From: Chryseobacterium viscerum
GTDB taxonomy: Bacteria > Bacteroidota > Bacteroidia > Flavobacteriales > Weeksellaceae
Direction of reading: 5' to 3'
Length of the DNA stretch: 64,000 bases
NCBI RefSeq assembly: GCF_002899945.2
Contig: NZ_PPEG02000011.1
Location: 1-64,000 of the forward strand
A model generated the notes under the pieces. That model did no database searches. It saw only the letters and a list, made by a program, of their open reading frames with translations, and was not told where the DNA came from. Shown piece by piece: positions 42,598 to 52,247 of this stretch. Numbering within the stretch: position 1 is the stretch's first letter; the number at the start of each line of letters is the position of its first letter. A program made the position numbers and the translations under genes.

Positions 42598-43719
42598 ATG
42601 TTTACACAGCAAGCCTTGCAGGTTATAGAACGAGCGATCTCAGAACAAGGGATTCTTGCATCTTCCGAAAAAAAAGACAATTATGCAAGAGTATGGTCGA
42701 GAGATTCCATAATGGCAGGAATTACCGGCATTTTGATCAAAAACCAAATGATCATTGATGGGTTGGAAAAATCGATAAAGACGTTAGCAGGTCATCAGGC
42801 GGAGAACGGACAGATTCCTTCTAATGTTTATGAAGATAAAGCAAGTTATGGGACACTTGTCGGGAGAACGGATGCGACGATCTGGTGGATCATCGGAGCT
42901 TGTGAATACATAACATATTCTAAAGATGAAGTATTAAAAGATGCTTTAAAAGAGAAAATATACAAAGCATTTTCTTGTTTAAAGACCTGGGAATTTAACC
43001 AGCGGGGTTTATTGTACAGTCCGTTAGGCGGCAACTGGGCAGACGAATATGTGACGTCGGGATACGTTTTGTATGATAACGTTCTCCGGTATTGGGCTTT
43101 GAAAAATGCAGCGGAGTTGTATGAAGATGAAAATCTGAAATCTCTTGCTGAAACCACAAAAAAACTGATTGAAAATAATTTCAGAAAGAATAGTTCTGAT
43201 GAAAGCAAATATCATCCAACTGCCTATCAGAAAGCCAAAGAAAAACCTTACTTATGGGCATCTTTGAATGCCAACGGGTACGATGAACGCTTCGATCTTG
43301 CGGGAAATGCTTTAGCGATCTTTTTAGGATTTGATGTAGAGATGGATGGTTTCACTCAATTTTTAGAAGACTTGAATAAAGAGTTTCAACACTGGATGCT
43401 TCCTGTTTTTTATCCGATCATCTTTCCAAAGGATGCTGACTGGAATTTACTGGAAAACAATTACAGTTATGACTTCAAAAATGAGCCCTATCAATTCCAT
43501 AATGGAGGTTCTTGGCCGATTTATCTTGGCTGGCTTTGTCTGGGATTGAAGAAAAGAGGATATGGTGAAATTCCTGAAAAGATTGTCAACCAGTATGAAA
43601 AACTTATGACGGAGAAAGGTTCAAGTTTCAGAGAATATTATTCGACGGATCAGTTGATCCCCTCAGGAACAGATCAATTGTGCTTTTCAGCATCTGGTTA
43701 TCTTTTGATGAAAATATAA
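42598..43719 (+). CDS. Alpha-toroid glycosidase (GH100/amylo-1,6-glucosidase-like)
   Basis: A 373-residue cytosolic six-hairpin glycosidase. Conserved blocks: YARVWSRDSIMAG (residues 29-41), QIPSNVYED, GRTDATIWWIIGACE (89-103, with Asp92 a candidate acid) and GNWADEY (145-151). These fit neutral invertases (GH100) and related enzymes such as glucosylglycerate hydrolases; the exact sugar is not certain. No signal peptide, so the substrate must be imported by the receptor and the SLC45-like transporter of the same locus. Confidence 0.72.
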   Translation: MFTQQALQVIERAISEQGILASSEKKDNYARVWSRDSIMAGITGILIKNQMIIDGLEKSIKTLAGHQAENGQIPSNVYEDKASYGTLVGRTDATIWWIIGACEYITYSKDEVLKDALKEKIYKAFSCLKTWEFNQRGLLYSPLGGNWADEYVTSGYVLYDNVLRYWALKNAAELYEDENLKSLAETTKKLIENNFRKNSSDESKYHPTAYQKAKEKPYLWASLNANGYDERFDLAGNALAIFLGFDVEMDGFTQFLEDLNKEFQHWMLPVFYPIIFPKDADWNLLENNYSYDFKNEPYQFHNGGSWPIYLGWLCLGLKKRGYGEIPEKIVNQYEKLMTEKGSSFREYYSTDQLIPSGTDQLCFSASGYLLMKI

Positions 43720-43772
43720 AGATGAAAATTGATCATTATAAAAAAAACTATTATTTAAAAACAGATTAGAAC

Positions 43773-44411
43773 ATGATTGGAGATATAATTAATTTGGAGA
43801 AGAGACATTTGGAGACCGCAGAAAATATCTATACGATCTTAGGACAAAATAATATTCACACTAAAAAATGGGCAGTCGGAATATGCGGGGAGAGTGGTAG
43901 TGGAAAGTCGGTTACCGCCTTTGCTTTGAAAAAAGTATTGGAAGAACATGGGATCAGGAGTTTTGTGATTCAAATGGATGACTATTTTAAGCTTCCGCCG
44001 AAAACCAATCATGAGAACCGTCTGAAAAGTTTTGACAATATCGGAATGCATGAAGTTCAGTTGGAATTGATTGAAGAAAACATCAAAGATTTTAAAAAGG
44101 GGAGTTCATCGATCAAAAAGCCTTTGGTTCATTATCAGAACAACTCTGTATCACAGGAAATTCTGGACATTGATGACATTCAGGTTCTTATTATTGAGGG
44201 AACTTATATATTGAGCCTTGATGAGTTTGATTTCAGTATATTCATAGACCGGAATTACAAGGATACCTATGAAAACAGAATGCAGAGAAACCGTGATGAG
44301 CAGAGTGATTTCGTTGAAAAGGTTTTGGATATTGAACATCACATCATTCGTCAATTCAAGGAAAAGGCAGATATCGTGCTTGGAAAAGATTATCAAATTG
44401 TAAAGCCGTAG
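43773..44411 (+). CDS. Uridine-kinase-like P-loop kinase in the sugar operon
   Basis: A 212-residue P-loop kinase: VGICGESGSGKSVTAFAL (Walker A), VIQMDDYFKLPPK and IIEGTYIL (Walker B region), as in uridine kinase/phosphoribulokinase. It lies between the glycosidase and the transporter, with the latter only 3 bp downstream, so it may phosphorylate a sugar released by the glycosidase instead of a nucleoside. Activity unknown. Confidence 0.78.
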   Translation: MIGDIINLEKRHLETAENIYTILGQNNIHTKKWAVGICGESGSGKSVTAFALKKVLEEHGIRSFVIQMDDYFKLPPKTNHENRLKSFDNIGMHEVQLELIEENIKDFKKGSSSIKKPLVHYQNNSVSQEILDIDDIQVLIIEGTYILSLDEFDFSIFIDRNYKDTYENRMQRNRDEQSDFVEKVLDIEHHIIRQFKEKADIVLGKDYQIVKP

Positions 44412-44414
44412 ATC

Positions 44415-45821
44415 ATGAATAAAAAAATAATTCCTAAGCTTAGTTTTTGGCAGATCTGGAATATGAATGTCGGCTTCTTTGGTATTCAATACAGTTTTGG
44501 TCTTCAGCAGACCGCTGTCAATCCTTTGTATTCTTTTTTGGGAGCTCACGCAGATCAGCTGCCCATTCTTAATCTGGCGGGTCCGGTTACAGGATTGCTG
44601 ATTCAACCACTCATCGGAGCCATCAGTGATAAGACCTGGAGCGTGAAATGGGGAAGGCGGAAACCGTTCTTCCTGCTGGGTGCTGTATTCTGCAGCTTAG
44701 CTTTGTTTGTATTTCCGTTCAGCTCTTCGATCTGGATGGCAGTAGGACTTTTATGGATTCTGGATGCGGCGAACAATACAGCCATGGAACCTTACCGGGC
44801 TTTTATCGGGGATAAACTTCCCGAGGAGCAGCAAACCTATGGTTTTCAGATGCAGAGTCTGTTTGTCGGTGGTGGAATTACGCTGGCCAATCTCTCTCTG
44901 TTTGCTTTTCAAAAGTACTTTGGAGGAAGTTCAGAATCCGGTGGGATACCTGCATGGGTCTATTATTCGTTTTTCTTAGGCTCTTTCTGTTCGATCGCAT
45001 CCGTGGTATGGTCGGTGTATAAGACCCCGGAAATTCCTCCGACTGAAGAAGAACTGATCAAGCTAAAAGCAGAAAAAGAAAATGATACGGTTTTCACACC
45101 GTTTGTGGATATTTTTACTGCGATCATCAAAATGCCCAAAATACTCTGGCAGTTGGCACTGGTGTATCTGTTTCAATGGTATGCGCTTTTCTGTTACTGG
45201 CAGTTTGTAACCCCGATGATCAAACAGACTCTGTATCATGTTTCTGAAAGTGATGAGCAAAAGGCCAATCATTTCATTGAACTTTCAAAAAATGGACTTT
45301 CAGTGTCACAGAGTGATATGTCCTGGGCTAAGAACATACTGAATCTGGTAGAGACGGCAGTCGGACAAACCGGATTGATGAATGGTTTCTATAATTTCAT
45401 CACCATGATATCAGCATTGATGCTCATTCCTTTTGCACTAAAATATTCCTCAAAAAATGTCTATGTTTTTTGTCTTTCGGCGACAGGCATTTCTTTACTG
45501 ATCTTACCATTCATCCACAATGAATATTTAATATTGCTGCCGATGGTCCTTTTTGGAATTGGATGGGCCGCTATGATGGGACTGCCATATTCAATGGTTT
45601 CGCCATCCATTCCTGCGGAAAAAAGAGGGGTATATATGGGGGTCATCAATATGATGATCGTTATTCCGATGTTAATACAGACGGTTTCATTTGGTTTTAT
45701 TTATAAAAATTTTCTGGGAAGTGATCCTTCAAATGCTATCACAATGGCCGGTACCTTATTTTTACTGGCATCTATTTCAGTGATGTTGATCCAGGTTAAA
45801 CGATCAACTGATCAATCATAA
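44415..45821 (+). CDS. SLC45/GPH-like MFS sugar transporter
   Basis: A 468-residue membrane transporter with twelve spans. The first half has the SLC45-type signature KWGRRKPFFLLGAVFC after a GAISDKTWSV loop, and GFFGIQYSFGLQQTAVNPLY before it. Such carriers take up sucrose or maltose with protons. It ends the sugar operon and converges on the dnaE2-type gene. Confidence 0.88.
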   Translation: MNKKIIPKLSFWQIWNMNVGFFGIQYSFGLQQTAVNPLYSFLGAHADQLPILNLAGPVTGLLIQPLIGAISDKTWSVKWGRRKPFFLLGAVFCSLALFVFPFSSSIWMAVGLLWILDAANNTAMEPYRAFIGDKLPEEQQTYGFQMQSLFVGGGITLANLSLFAFQKYFGGSSESGGIPAWVYYSFFLGSFCSIASVVWSVYKTPEIPPTEEELIKLKAEKENDTVFTPFVDIFTAIIKMPKILWQLALVYLFQWYALFCYWQFVTPMIKQTLYHVSESDEQKANHFIELSKNGLSVSQSDMSWAKNILNLVETAVGQTGLMNGFYNFITMISALMLIPFALKYSSKNVYVFCLSATGISLLILPFIHNEYLILLPMVLFGIGWAAMMGLPYSMVSPSIPAEKRGVYMGVINMMIVIPMLIQTVSFGFIYKNFLGSDPSNAITMAGTLFLLASISVMLIQVKRSTDQS

Positions 45822-45867
45822 AAGAGCGATAAATAAACATATAAATATCTCCTGCTTGTCTCCTTGA

Positions 45868-48800
45868 TTACTTCATCTTGCTTCTCGGCAGTCCGATCTC
45901 CTGTTCTTGTGGATAAGGTTTCCTTGAGGTCATACTCACATCTTCCCGGAGACTTCTTTCAATTTCCTGGGACTTTTCCTGATCCATAAAATAACGTGGA
46001 TCAGCAGTCAGTGGCATCTTGGCCATTTTTGTGATAGTGATGGTGGGAAAGTGATAGTCAATCTCTACAGTCCCCAATAACAGATAGATACCGCCTTCTT
46101 TAAAGGGGAACTTTCTCAGGCTGTCAGGGAAATGAGCGGTATCAAAATATTCCCCTTCTGCATCGATCCACGTTCCGAAATACATATCATCTTTATTTCC
46201 GGGATGATTTTTCTTTTTAATGGGCACATGCTTTCTCGAGATCAGATAAGCAAGCATCTTGACCTGCTTCTTATGATATTTTAGCAGGTCGTTTACTAAA
46301 ACGTGACCTCTGTATTTTGTTTTCAGCAGATCGAATATAGAATAGGAGACAGGAAAGCCTAATATCTCAATTTCATCGAACGCATCTTCGAATTGATTCT
46401 TTTGAATTATTGGCAGTTGATAATCCTTCCGGGGTTCATCAAATAAAGAAATGACCTTCGTTCTATATTGTCCTTTAGACAACAAGAATCTGGCTTCGAT
46501 CAACAGCTCATGTTTTTGTTTTCCGGTAGATCTGAAGGCGCCGATAAAAATGAGTATTTGTATTGACTCTGCACCGATTGGTACTCTTTTAACAAAATCC
46601 TCAAGTGATTTGTAGTCTCCGTTTTCTTTTCTTTCTTCCGTAATGGATAGTTTTATTGCAGCTTCCAGTTTTTCGATATGCATAAAACCCAGATATAGGT
46701 CTGTTCCATACACAGTCGTTTGAAATTCACTGAGGTTGATGCAGGGGTTATGTATGGTCGCTCCAGCCATTTTGGCTCCATGAACATATACTTCCGTTCG
46801 ATAAAATCCACCGCCGTTGTTGATGGCGGAAACCATAAACTCAATGGGGTAGTAGGCCTTTAAATAAAGACTCTGATAACTTTCCACCGCATACGAAGCA
46901 GAATGGGCTTTACAAAAAGAATAGCCTGCAAACGATTCGATCTGTCGATAGACCTCCTGGGACAATTGTTCGGGATGACCTTTTTTCCTACAGGATTCAA
47001 AAAAATCATCTTTTAATTTCTGTAAGGCTGATAATGAACGGCCTTTTCCACTCATGGCCCGGCGTAATACATCACCGTTTTCCGCAGAAACGCCGCCGAA
47101 ATGAAGTGCAATTTTTATCACATCCTCCTGGTAGACCATGATGCCGTAGGTCTCGCCTAATTCCTTTTCAAACACCTCGTGAAAGTATTCAAACTGATCA
47201 GGATGGTTATGCCGAAAGATATACTCCCGCATCATTCCGCTCTGTGCTACTCCTGGGCGTATAATGGATGAGGCTGCCACCAATACTTTATAATCTTCAC
47301 ATTTCAATCTTCTCAATAACCCACGCATTGCGGGAGATTCTATGTAAAAACAGCCTATGGTCTTTCCGATACTCAGATACTCATTGCACTTGGCCTCATT
47401 TTTTGAGATCCTTGTATCCTCAATATCTACAATGATCCCTCTTTTTTCTTCGATCAGTTTGACTGTATCTTTAATGGTTCCCAAACCTCTTTGAGATAGA
47501 ATGTCAAACTTTTCCAGTCCGATATCTTCAGCCGTATGCATATCGAACTGCACGATAGGGAACTCTTTTGGAGGAAATTCCAAGGCAGAATAATTCGTGA
47601 TCGGTTCTTCAGAGATCAAAATTCCGCAGGAATGCATGCTTCTCTGATTGGGAAAGCCTATCAGTAATTTTTCATATCTATAAATTTCCTGAACGATGGA
47701 ATTCTGATCATGCTGATCTTTTGGTTTTTTAGAGAGCTGATCCAGTTCTTCTTTAGGCAGTCCGAATACTTTTCCCAGTTCCCTGAATCTTGATCTGCTC
47801 TTGAACTCCACATTGGTCCCGCAAAAGGCCACATGGTCTTTTCCGTATTTTCTAAATATATATTCCAAAATAGTATCGCGGTTCTTCCAGCTCCAGTCAA
47901 TATCAAAGTCAGGTGGGGTTTTTCGGTTAAGATTCAGAAACCTTTCAAAGTAGAGATCCAGTTCCAGAGGACATATGTCCGTGATTCCGATGCAGTAGCT
48001 GACAATAGAGTTGGCACCGCTTCCTCTTCCGACATGCATAAATCCCATACTTTTGCTGTACTGGATGATATCCCAGGTAATTAAAAAATAACCACAGAAA
48101 TTCAACTGGTCAATCACCGCCAGTTCTTTCTCTACCCTTGCTTTGGCTTGTGTATCATCAACAAAATACTTGGTATGCAGTCCATCAAAAGCCAATTGTT
48201 TCAGCAATTCAAAATCACTCTCTCTGCTTTCTGTAAAATATTTTTTATTTTTCGGTGTTTTAAACTCAAAATCAAAACTGCATTCTTCGACGATATATCT
48301 GGTGTTTTCAATGATCTCCGGATATTGGGAATACTTCTTTAATAGTTCTCTTTTAGCAATAAAGTTCTCATTGCTTTTACAATAATCATCCTCTGTGAGT
48401 TTAGTGAATAAAGTGTTGCCTGCTATTGCCCTCAGAACTTTATGAAGTTCATATTCTTCATCAGTCTTAAAGGTTATCGGATGCAGGATGACCATTTTAT
48501 GGGTCAAAGCCTTCAGTTCAGGAGCATACAACAGATTTAATTCATCCTGTCTTATTCCTATAAATTCATGTTCTAAAAGTTTTTCAGGAATATTCTTGGG
48601 GGGATAGATCACAAAGCTATCTTCCAGCTCAGGATTAGTCTTAGCGATCTCAATTCCTTCACAGTTATAATTGGTCAAAAGCCGATTAACCTCTGCAATA
48701 CCTTTTGGATTTTTGGCAAGGCATATATAATATTGTTCATTCTCCACCCGAACATCCATCCCAACAATGGGTTTGATCCCTACATTCTGACAAAGCTTAT

Positions 48801-48942
48801 AAAACTGGTAGATACCCGTAACCGTATTGATGTCGGTCAATGCCAAAACCTTTAGTTTATGGTCAACAGCCAGTTGAACCAGATCTTCAACAGAAATGGT
48901 CCCATAACGCAGACTGTGATAAGTATGGCAATTCAGAAACAT
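45868..48942 (-). CDS. dnaE2: Error-prone DNA polymerase III alpha subunit (DnaE2 type)
   Basis: A 1024-residue alpha-subunit polymerase. N-terminal PHP domain (FLNCHTYHSLRYGT), palm with the catalytic PPDFDIDW block at about 344-350, then finger and HhH domains. A degenerate clamp-type segment KVISLFD lies after the HhH part, where alpha subunits bind the sliding clamp. At about 1000 residues it fits the damage-tolerance DnaE2 group rather than the longer replicative DnaE. It follows dinB with a 9-bp gap. Confidence 0.9.
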   Translation of the reverse strand: MFLNCHTYHSLRYGTISVEDLVQLAVDHKLKVLALTDINTVTGIYQFYKLCQNVGIKPIVGMDVRVENEQYYICLAKNPKGIAEVNRLLTNYNCEGIEIAKTNPELEDSFVIYPPKNIPEKLLEHEFIGIRQDELNLLYAPELKALTHKMVILHPITFKTDEEYELHKVLRAIAGNTLFTKLTEDDYCKSNENFIAKRELLKKYSQYPEIIENTRYIVEECSFDFEFKTPKNKKYFTESRESDFELLKQLAFDGLHTKYFVDDTQAKARVEKELAVIDQLNFCGYFLITWDIIQYSKSMGFMHVGRGSGANSIVSYCIGITDICPLELDLYFERFLNLNRKTPPDFDIDWSWKNRDTILEYIFRKYGKDHVAFCGTNVEFKSRSRFRELGKVFGLPKEELDQLSKKPKDQHDQNSIVQEIYRYEKLLIGFPNQRSMHSCGILISEEPITNYSALEFPPKEFPIVQFDMHTAEDIGLEKFDILSQRGLGTIKDTVKLIEEKRGIIVDIEDTRISKNEAKCNEYLSIGKTIGCFYIESPAMRGLLRRLKCEDYKVLVAASSIIRPGVAQSGMMREYIFRHNHPDQFEYFHEVFEKELGETYGIMVYQEDVIKIALHFGGVSAENGDVLRRAMSGKGRSLSALQKLKDDFFESCRKKGHPEQLSQEVYRQIESFAGYSFCKAHSASYAVESYQSLYLKAYYPIEFMVSAINNGGGFYRTEVYVHGAKMAGATIHNPCINLSEFQTTVYGTDLYLGFMHIEKLEAAIKLSITEERKENGDYKSLEDFVKRVPIGAESIQILIFIGAFRSTGKQKHELLIEARFLLSKGQYRTKVISLFDEPRKDYQLPIIQKNQFEDAFDEIEILGFPVSYSIFDLLKTKYRGHVLVNDLLKYHKKQVKMLAYLISRKHVPIKKKNHPGNKDDMYFGTWIDAEGEYFDTAHFPDSLRKFPFKEGGIYLLLGTVEIDYHFPTITITKMAKMPLTADPRYFMDQEKSQEIERSLREDVSMTSRKPYPQEQEIGLPRSKMK

Positions 48943-48951
48943 AATAAAATA

Positions 48952-50094
48952 TTAAAGTAATAGACCTGATGCTCTGCCAACACTTGAGGTACCGAATCGG
49001 TTTTTGATCTTATCCATTGTCTCATATAATGAAATGAGTTCTTCCGTATCTTCGAAAAGATCCATTTGGTGCAGGCCATGGACCAGACCGGTAAACCGTA
49101 CACCGATCAGACGGATCCTCATCCTTCGTGCATAGACTTTGTTGAATAGTTCCAGGACATACCTGAGTAAAGTATGATCAGCCGATGTGTAGGGAATTCT
49201 GCACTGTTTGGTCTCCGTATCAAAATTTGAATACCTGATCTTAACTGAAACCGTTGAGGTCAGCCATTTTTCATGTCTCAGCTGATAACATAGCTTTTCA
49301 ACCATTCCTGACAATACACTCCTGATGTTCTGAATATCAATGGTGTCCAGAGCAAATGTATTTTCTGTGGAGATCGATTTTCTTTCGGAATAGGGAACTA
49401 CGGGCGTTTCATCGATGCCATGGGCTTTCTTCCATAACGTGCTGCCATTCTTTCCAACCAGCTCCTGCAGTACATCGACCGGCATCTCAGACAAAGTTTT
49501 TATGGTTTTGACGCCTAACCTTGAAAAAAGTTGAAAGGTCTCTGGCCCGACCATCGGAATCTTTTTGATAGACAACGGATTTAAAAAAGGTTGGATATCC
49601 ACAGCCCTGACCTCCAGTTTTCCAATGGGTTTGGATTCGCCGGTTCCGATTTTGGACACTGTCTTATTGGTGGAAAGGGCAAAACTGATTGGCAAACCTG
49701 TATTTTTCATCACAGCATCGGCAACTTCGTTTGTCCACTGATAACAACCAAAGAACTTGTCCATTCCGGAAAGATCCAGATAAAATTCATCGATGCTGGC
49801 CTTTTCAAGCACCGGCACTTTTTCCTGAATAACCTCGGTCACAAGATGAGACATATTGGAATAGTATTCCATGTCCCCTTTGATCACTCTTCCCTCCGGG
49901 CACAACCTCAAAGCCATTTTTATAGGCATCGCCGAGCGGACACCGAATTCCCTTGCCTCATAAGAGCATGATGCCACCACACCACGGTCTCCGCCTCCAA
50001 TGATCACAGGCTGTTTCTCCAATACAGAGTTTTTCAGCCGCTCACAGGAAATAAAAAACGTATCCAGATCCATATGTGCAATTGCTCTTTCCAT
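48952..50094 (-). CDS. dinB: DNA polymerase IV, Y-family
   Basis: A 380-residue Y-family polymerase: AHMDLDTFFISCERL (Asp9) and KASIDEFYLDLSG (Asp102, Glu103) hold the metals, with an HhH region KKIPMVGPETFQLFSRLG. HQMDLFED near residue 343 is a QxxLF sliding-clamp motif. It is the first gene of a dinB-dnaE2 operon whose -7 element lies only 5 nt before the ATG, so the mRNA is leaderless. It takes the place of ImuB in this mutagenic cassette. Confidence 0.93.
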   Translation of the reverse strand: MERAIAHMDLDTFFISCERLKNSVLEKQPVIIGGGDRGVVASCSYEAREFGVRSAMPIKMALRLCPEGRVIKGDMEYYSNMSHLVTEVIQEKVPVLEKASIDEFYLDLSGMDKFFGCYQWTNEVADAVMKNTGLPISFALSTNKTVSKIGTGESKPIGKLEVRAVDIQPFLNPLSIKKIPMVGPETFQLFSRLGVKTIKTLSEMPVDVLQELVGKNGSTLWKKAHGIDETPVVPYSERKSISTENTFALDTIDIQNIRSVLSGMVEKLCYQLRHEKWLTSTVSVKIRYSNFDTETKQCRIPYTSADHTLLRYVLELFNKVYARRMRIRLIGVRFTGLVHGLHQMDLFEDTEELISLYETMDKIKNRFGTSSVGRASGLLL

Positions 50095-50098
50095 GGTA

Positions 50099-50106
50099 CA
50101 AACTTA
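50099..50106 (-). promoter_or_regulatory. -7 element of the dinB operon
   Basis: TAAGTTTG on the minus strand, five bases before the dinB ATG (50094). A TTTG at about 50124-50121 is a candidate -33. Confidence 0.6.
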
Positions 50107-50129
50107 GTCACGTTTTTAAACAAAATTTG

Positions 50130-50156
50130 TATATTTGTTGTCATAAATTATGACAA
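50130..50156 (+). promoter_or_regulatory. S24 repressor promoter and palindromic operator
   Basis: TATATTTG (50130-50137) is a -7 element. TTGTCATAAATTATGACAA (50138-50156) is a perfect 19-bp palindrome that starts right after it and covers the first codon of the S24 gene. It also lies upstream of the dinB promoter, so it can control both directions. Confidence 0.8.
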
Positions 50157-50935
50157 TGTCAATTTTTGCAGATAACATCGTGTTTTTGAGAGGTCAAAAA
50201 AATCTGACCCAGCATAAGCTGGCAGATGAACTCATCCTTACCAGATCAAGATATGTTTCATATGAATACGGAAATGCAGAACCTCCTATTGAAGTGTTGG
50301 TCAGAATCTCTAAATACTACAATATCAGTATTGATCTGCTGGTTACGGTCGATATAAGAAAATATCCTTTGGATAAGATGGTCAACCTGCCCGGGAATAA
50401 GATATTGCTGCCGGTAGTAGTAGACAATGAAGGAAACAAGTATATTGAAATTGTTCCCCAGAAAGCTTCAATGGGCTATATGAACGGATTCAGTGATCCG
50501 GAATATATCGAAAGTCTTCCCAGGATTCAACTTCCGTTCCTAGGTCATGGCATATTCAGGGGGTTTATGGCGGAGGGGGACTCGATGCCACCATTTGCTG
50601 ATGGGACTTGCGTCATTGGTGAATATGTTGAACAGCTGGACGATCTGAAAAAAGGAAAGGAATATATGTTCATTACGTCTGAAGGCTATACGTTCAAAAC
50701 ATTTGTAAAAAGGAATAAAACGACGCTGACCGTAGCTGCAGACAATACATTCTATAACTCGTACGATATTCCTTTAACAAATATCGTTCAGATATGGCGT
50801 TATGTTAGAGGAATATTACCACAGGATTATAAACCCTATTATTTGCCTGGTCATGAAAACCTAAAGCATCTTTTCGATGAGGCTAAACGCAGTATCAGTA
50901 ATCTTGAGAACGGAATTTTAAAATTCAATTTATAA
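50150..50935 (+). CDS. S24-family repressor of the DNA-damage cassette
   Basis: A 261-residue protein with an XRE-type helix-turn-helix (about 8-62: NLTQHKLADELILTRSRYVS) and an S24 peptidase-like domain with the serine in AEGDSMPPF (Ser145) and Lys in TFKTFVKRN. It resembles phage-type and HdiR-like damage-sensing repressors. The start may be ATG 50150 or the third codon ATG at 50156. The palindrome over its start suggests autorepression, released by self-cleavage or another signal. Divergent from dinB. Confidence 0.86.
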   Translation: MTMSIFADNIVFLRGQKNLTQHKLADELILTRSRYVSYEYGNAEPPIEVLVRISKYYNISIDLLVTVDIRKYPLDKMVNLPGNKILLPVVVDNEGNKYIEIVPQKASMGYMNGFSDPEYIESLPRIQLPFLGHGIFRGFMAEGDSMPPFADGTCVIGEYVEQLDDLKKGKEYMFITSEGYTFKTFVKRNKTTLTVAADNTFYNSYDIPLTNIVQIWRYVRGILPQDYKPYYLPGHENLKHLFDEAKRSISNLENGILKFNL

Positions 50936-51031
50936 AAAATTTCACTGAGGGAAGTTAAAAACAGACATGATGAAAAATAAAATATCCTGTAGAAATGGAA
51001 TGGTTTAAAAATAATTGTTAAAAGAAATTGC

Positions 51032-51643
51032 ATGAACCAGTTGAGTTTATTTGATGCAGAAGAGTTTTACGAGTTTCCAAAAGATCTTTTGGAGTATAAA
51101 GAAAATTTCCTGAGCAGTGAAGAGGCGGATCAGTTAAAACACCATCTGCTTCAAACAGCGCCGTGGGAACAGCGCACCCAAAAAATGTATGATAAGACAG
51201 TTATAACACCGCGACTGACTGCATGGTATGGTGATGACAAGCAGTCCTACGAATCAGCTGATAGCAATACATCAAATACTAACTCCTGGACTCCAGAATT
51301 GTTTTCTCTGAAAGAAAGAATTGAAAAAGAGTTCGGTTACCAGTTCAACGGTGTGCTGCTCAACCTTTACAGAGACAACAATGACTCAGTTGCATGGCAC
51401 CGGGATAAGGAAAGCAGGTATGGAAAGCGTCATGTGATTGCGTCCATCAGTCTTGGGCAAACCAGGAATTTTGATTTCAGAAAAAAAGACCATCATCAAA
51501 GCAAATACAGTCTGCCACTTCCCAATGGCTCACTACTCATCATGAAAGGAGACCTTCAGGAGAACTGGGAACACCGGATCGCCAAATCAACGATACCTAT
51601 GAAAGAAAGAATTAATCTTACATTTCGGCTGATACGTGGATGA
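51032..51643 (+). CDS. alkB: AlkB-type 2-oxoglutarate/Fe(II) DNA dioxygenase
   Basis: A 203-residue AlkB-family enzyme that removes alkyl lesions from DNA. Iron ligands His123, Asp125 (AWHRDKE) and His181 (EHRIAKS) are present, and Arg193/Arg199 (RINLTFR) bind 2-oxoglutarate. The protein begins MNQLSLFDAEE: QLSLF is the canonical sliding-clamp-binding pentapeptide, which would bring it to replication forks. It is 96 bp downstream of the repressor gene in the same direction. Confidence 0.9.
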   Translation: MNQLSLFDAEEFYEFPKDLLEYKENFLSSEEADQLKHHLLQTAPWEQRTQKMYDKTVITPRLTAWYGDDKQSYESADSNTSNTNSWTPELFSLKERIEKEFGYQFNGVLLNLYRDNNDSVAWHRDKESRYGKRHVIASISLGQTRNFDFRKKDHHQSKYSLPLPNGSLLIMKGDLQENWEHRIAKSTIPMKERINLTFRLIRG

Positions 51644-51749
51644 TAAATTTGTTTAATTACCACAACTTTAAATTTTTATTTCAAGGATCAAAATAACTAA
51701 TGAAGCCAATCATTACTGAACTACAACATTATAATAAAAATTAAGCAAT

Positions 51750-51962
51750 ATGCCTATTTCGTACTACGATTTTAAAAATATGACCAATCAATCTCAATAT
51801 GAAATGGTTGTGAAGGAAGGACGGATCATCAATGAAACCCATAAGGATGGATTAAAGTTTGTTCTATATGAAATGTCAAGTTTTTCCGTTGAGATCGTTT
51901 ATAATATGAACGATAATAAAATTGCAAGCCTCAGTGCCTTTCAGAATAATGGAAATCTATGA
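51750..51962 (+). CDS. Small protein of unknown function
   Basis: A 70-residue soluble protein (MPISYYDFKNMTNQSQYEMV, then YEMSSFSVEIVYNMNDNKI) with the pattern of a small beta-alpha fold. I do not recognise a family. It follows AlkB with a 106-bp gap; RBS context is normal. It may be part of the same damage response. Confidence 0.55.
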   Translation: MPISYYDFKNMTNQSQYEMVVKEGRIINETHKDGLKFVLYEMSSFSVEIVYNMNDNKIASLSAFQNNGNL

Positions 51963-52247
51963 TCTGCTTTATTTATATCAATTATCATAAATTTGACAGG
52001 AAATTTAAAATTATCAACGAAAGGAAATTTATTAATTTTCAGGATCGTATATTGCAAAGTATCACTGATGCTGCCGAGGAAAGATATGTTAATTTTCAAA
52101 GGGATTTCCCATAGTTAATTAATAGACTGCCAAACATACAGATCGCTTCCTACTTAGGGATCACATCAGATTTTTAAGTAAAATACGGAAGAATATAGTT
52201 GGTAAAGTTAACTTGATCAATCAATGGTCACTTAGAAAAATAACAAT
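51963..52247. other. Intergenic, no gene seen
   Basis: The segment includes TCATAAATTTGACA near 51984, a one-base-short partial match to the palindrome at 50138, probably by chance. No gene is seen. Confidence 0.35.

Noticed and set aside
51984..52000. Partial match to the repressor palindrome after the small gene
   Set aside because: One base short and without symmetry or a promoter at the right place.
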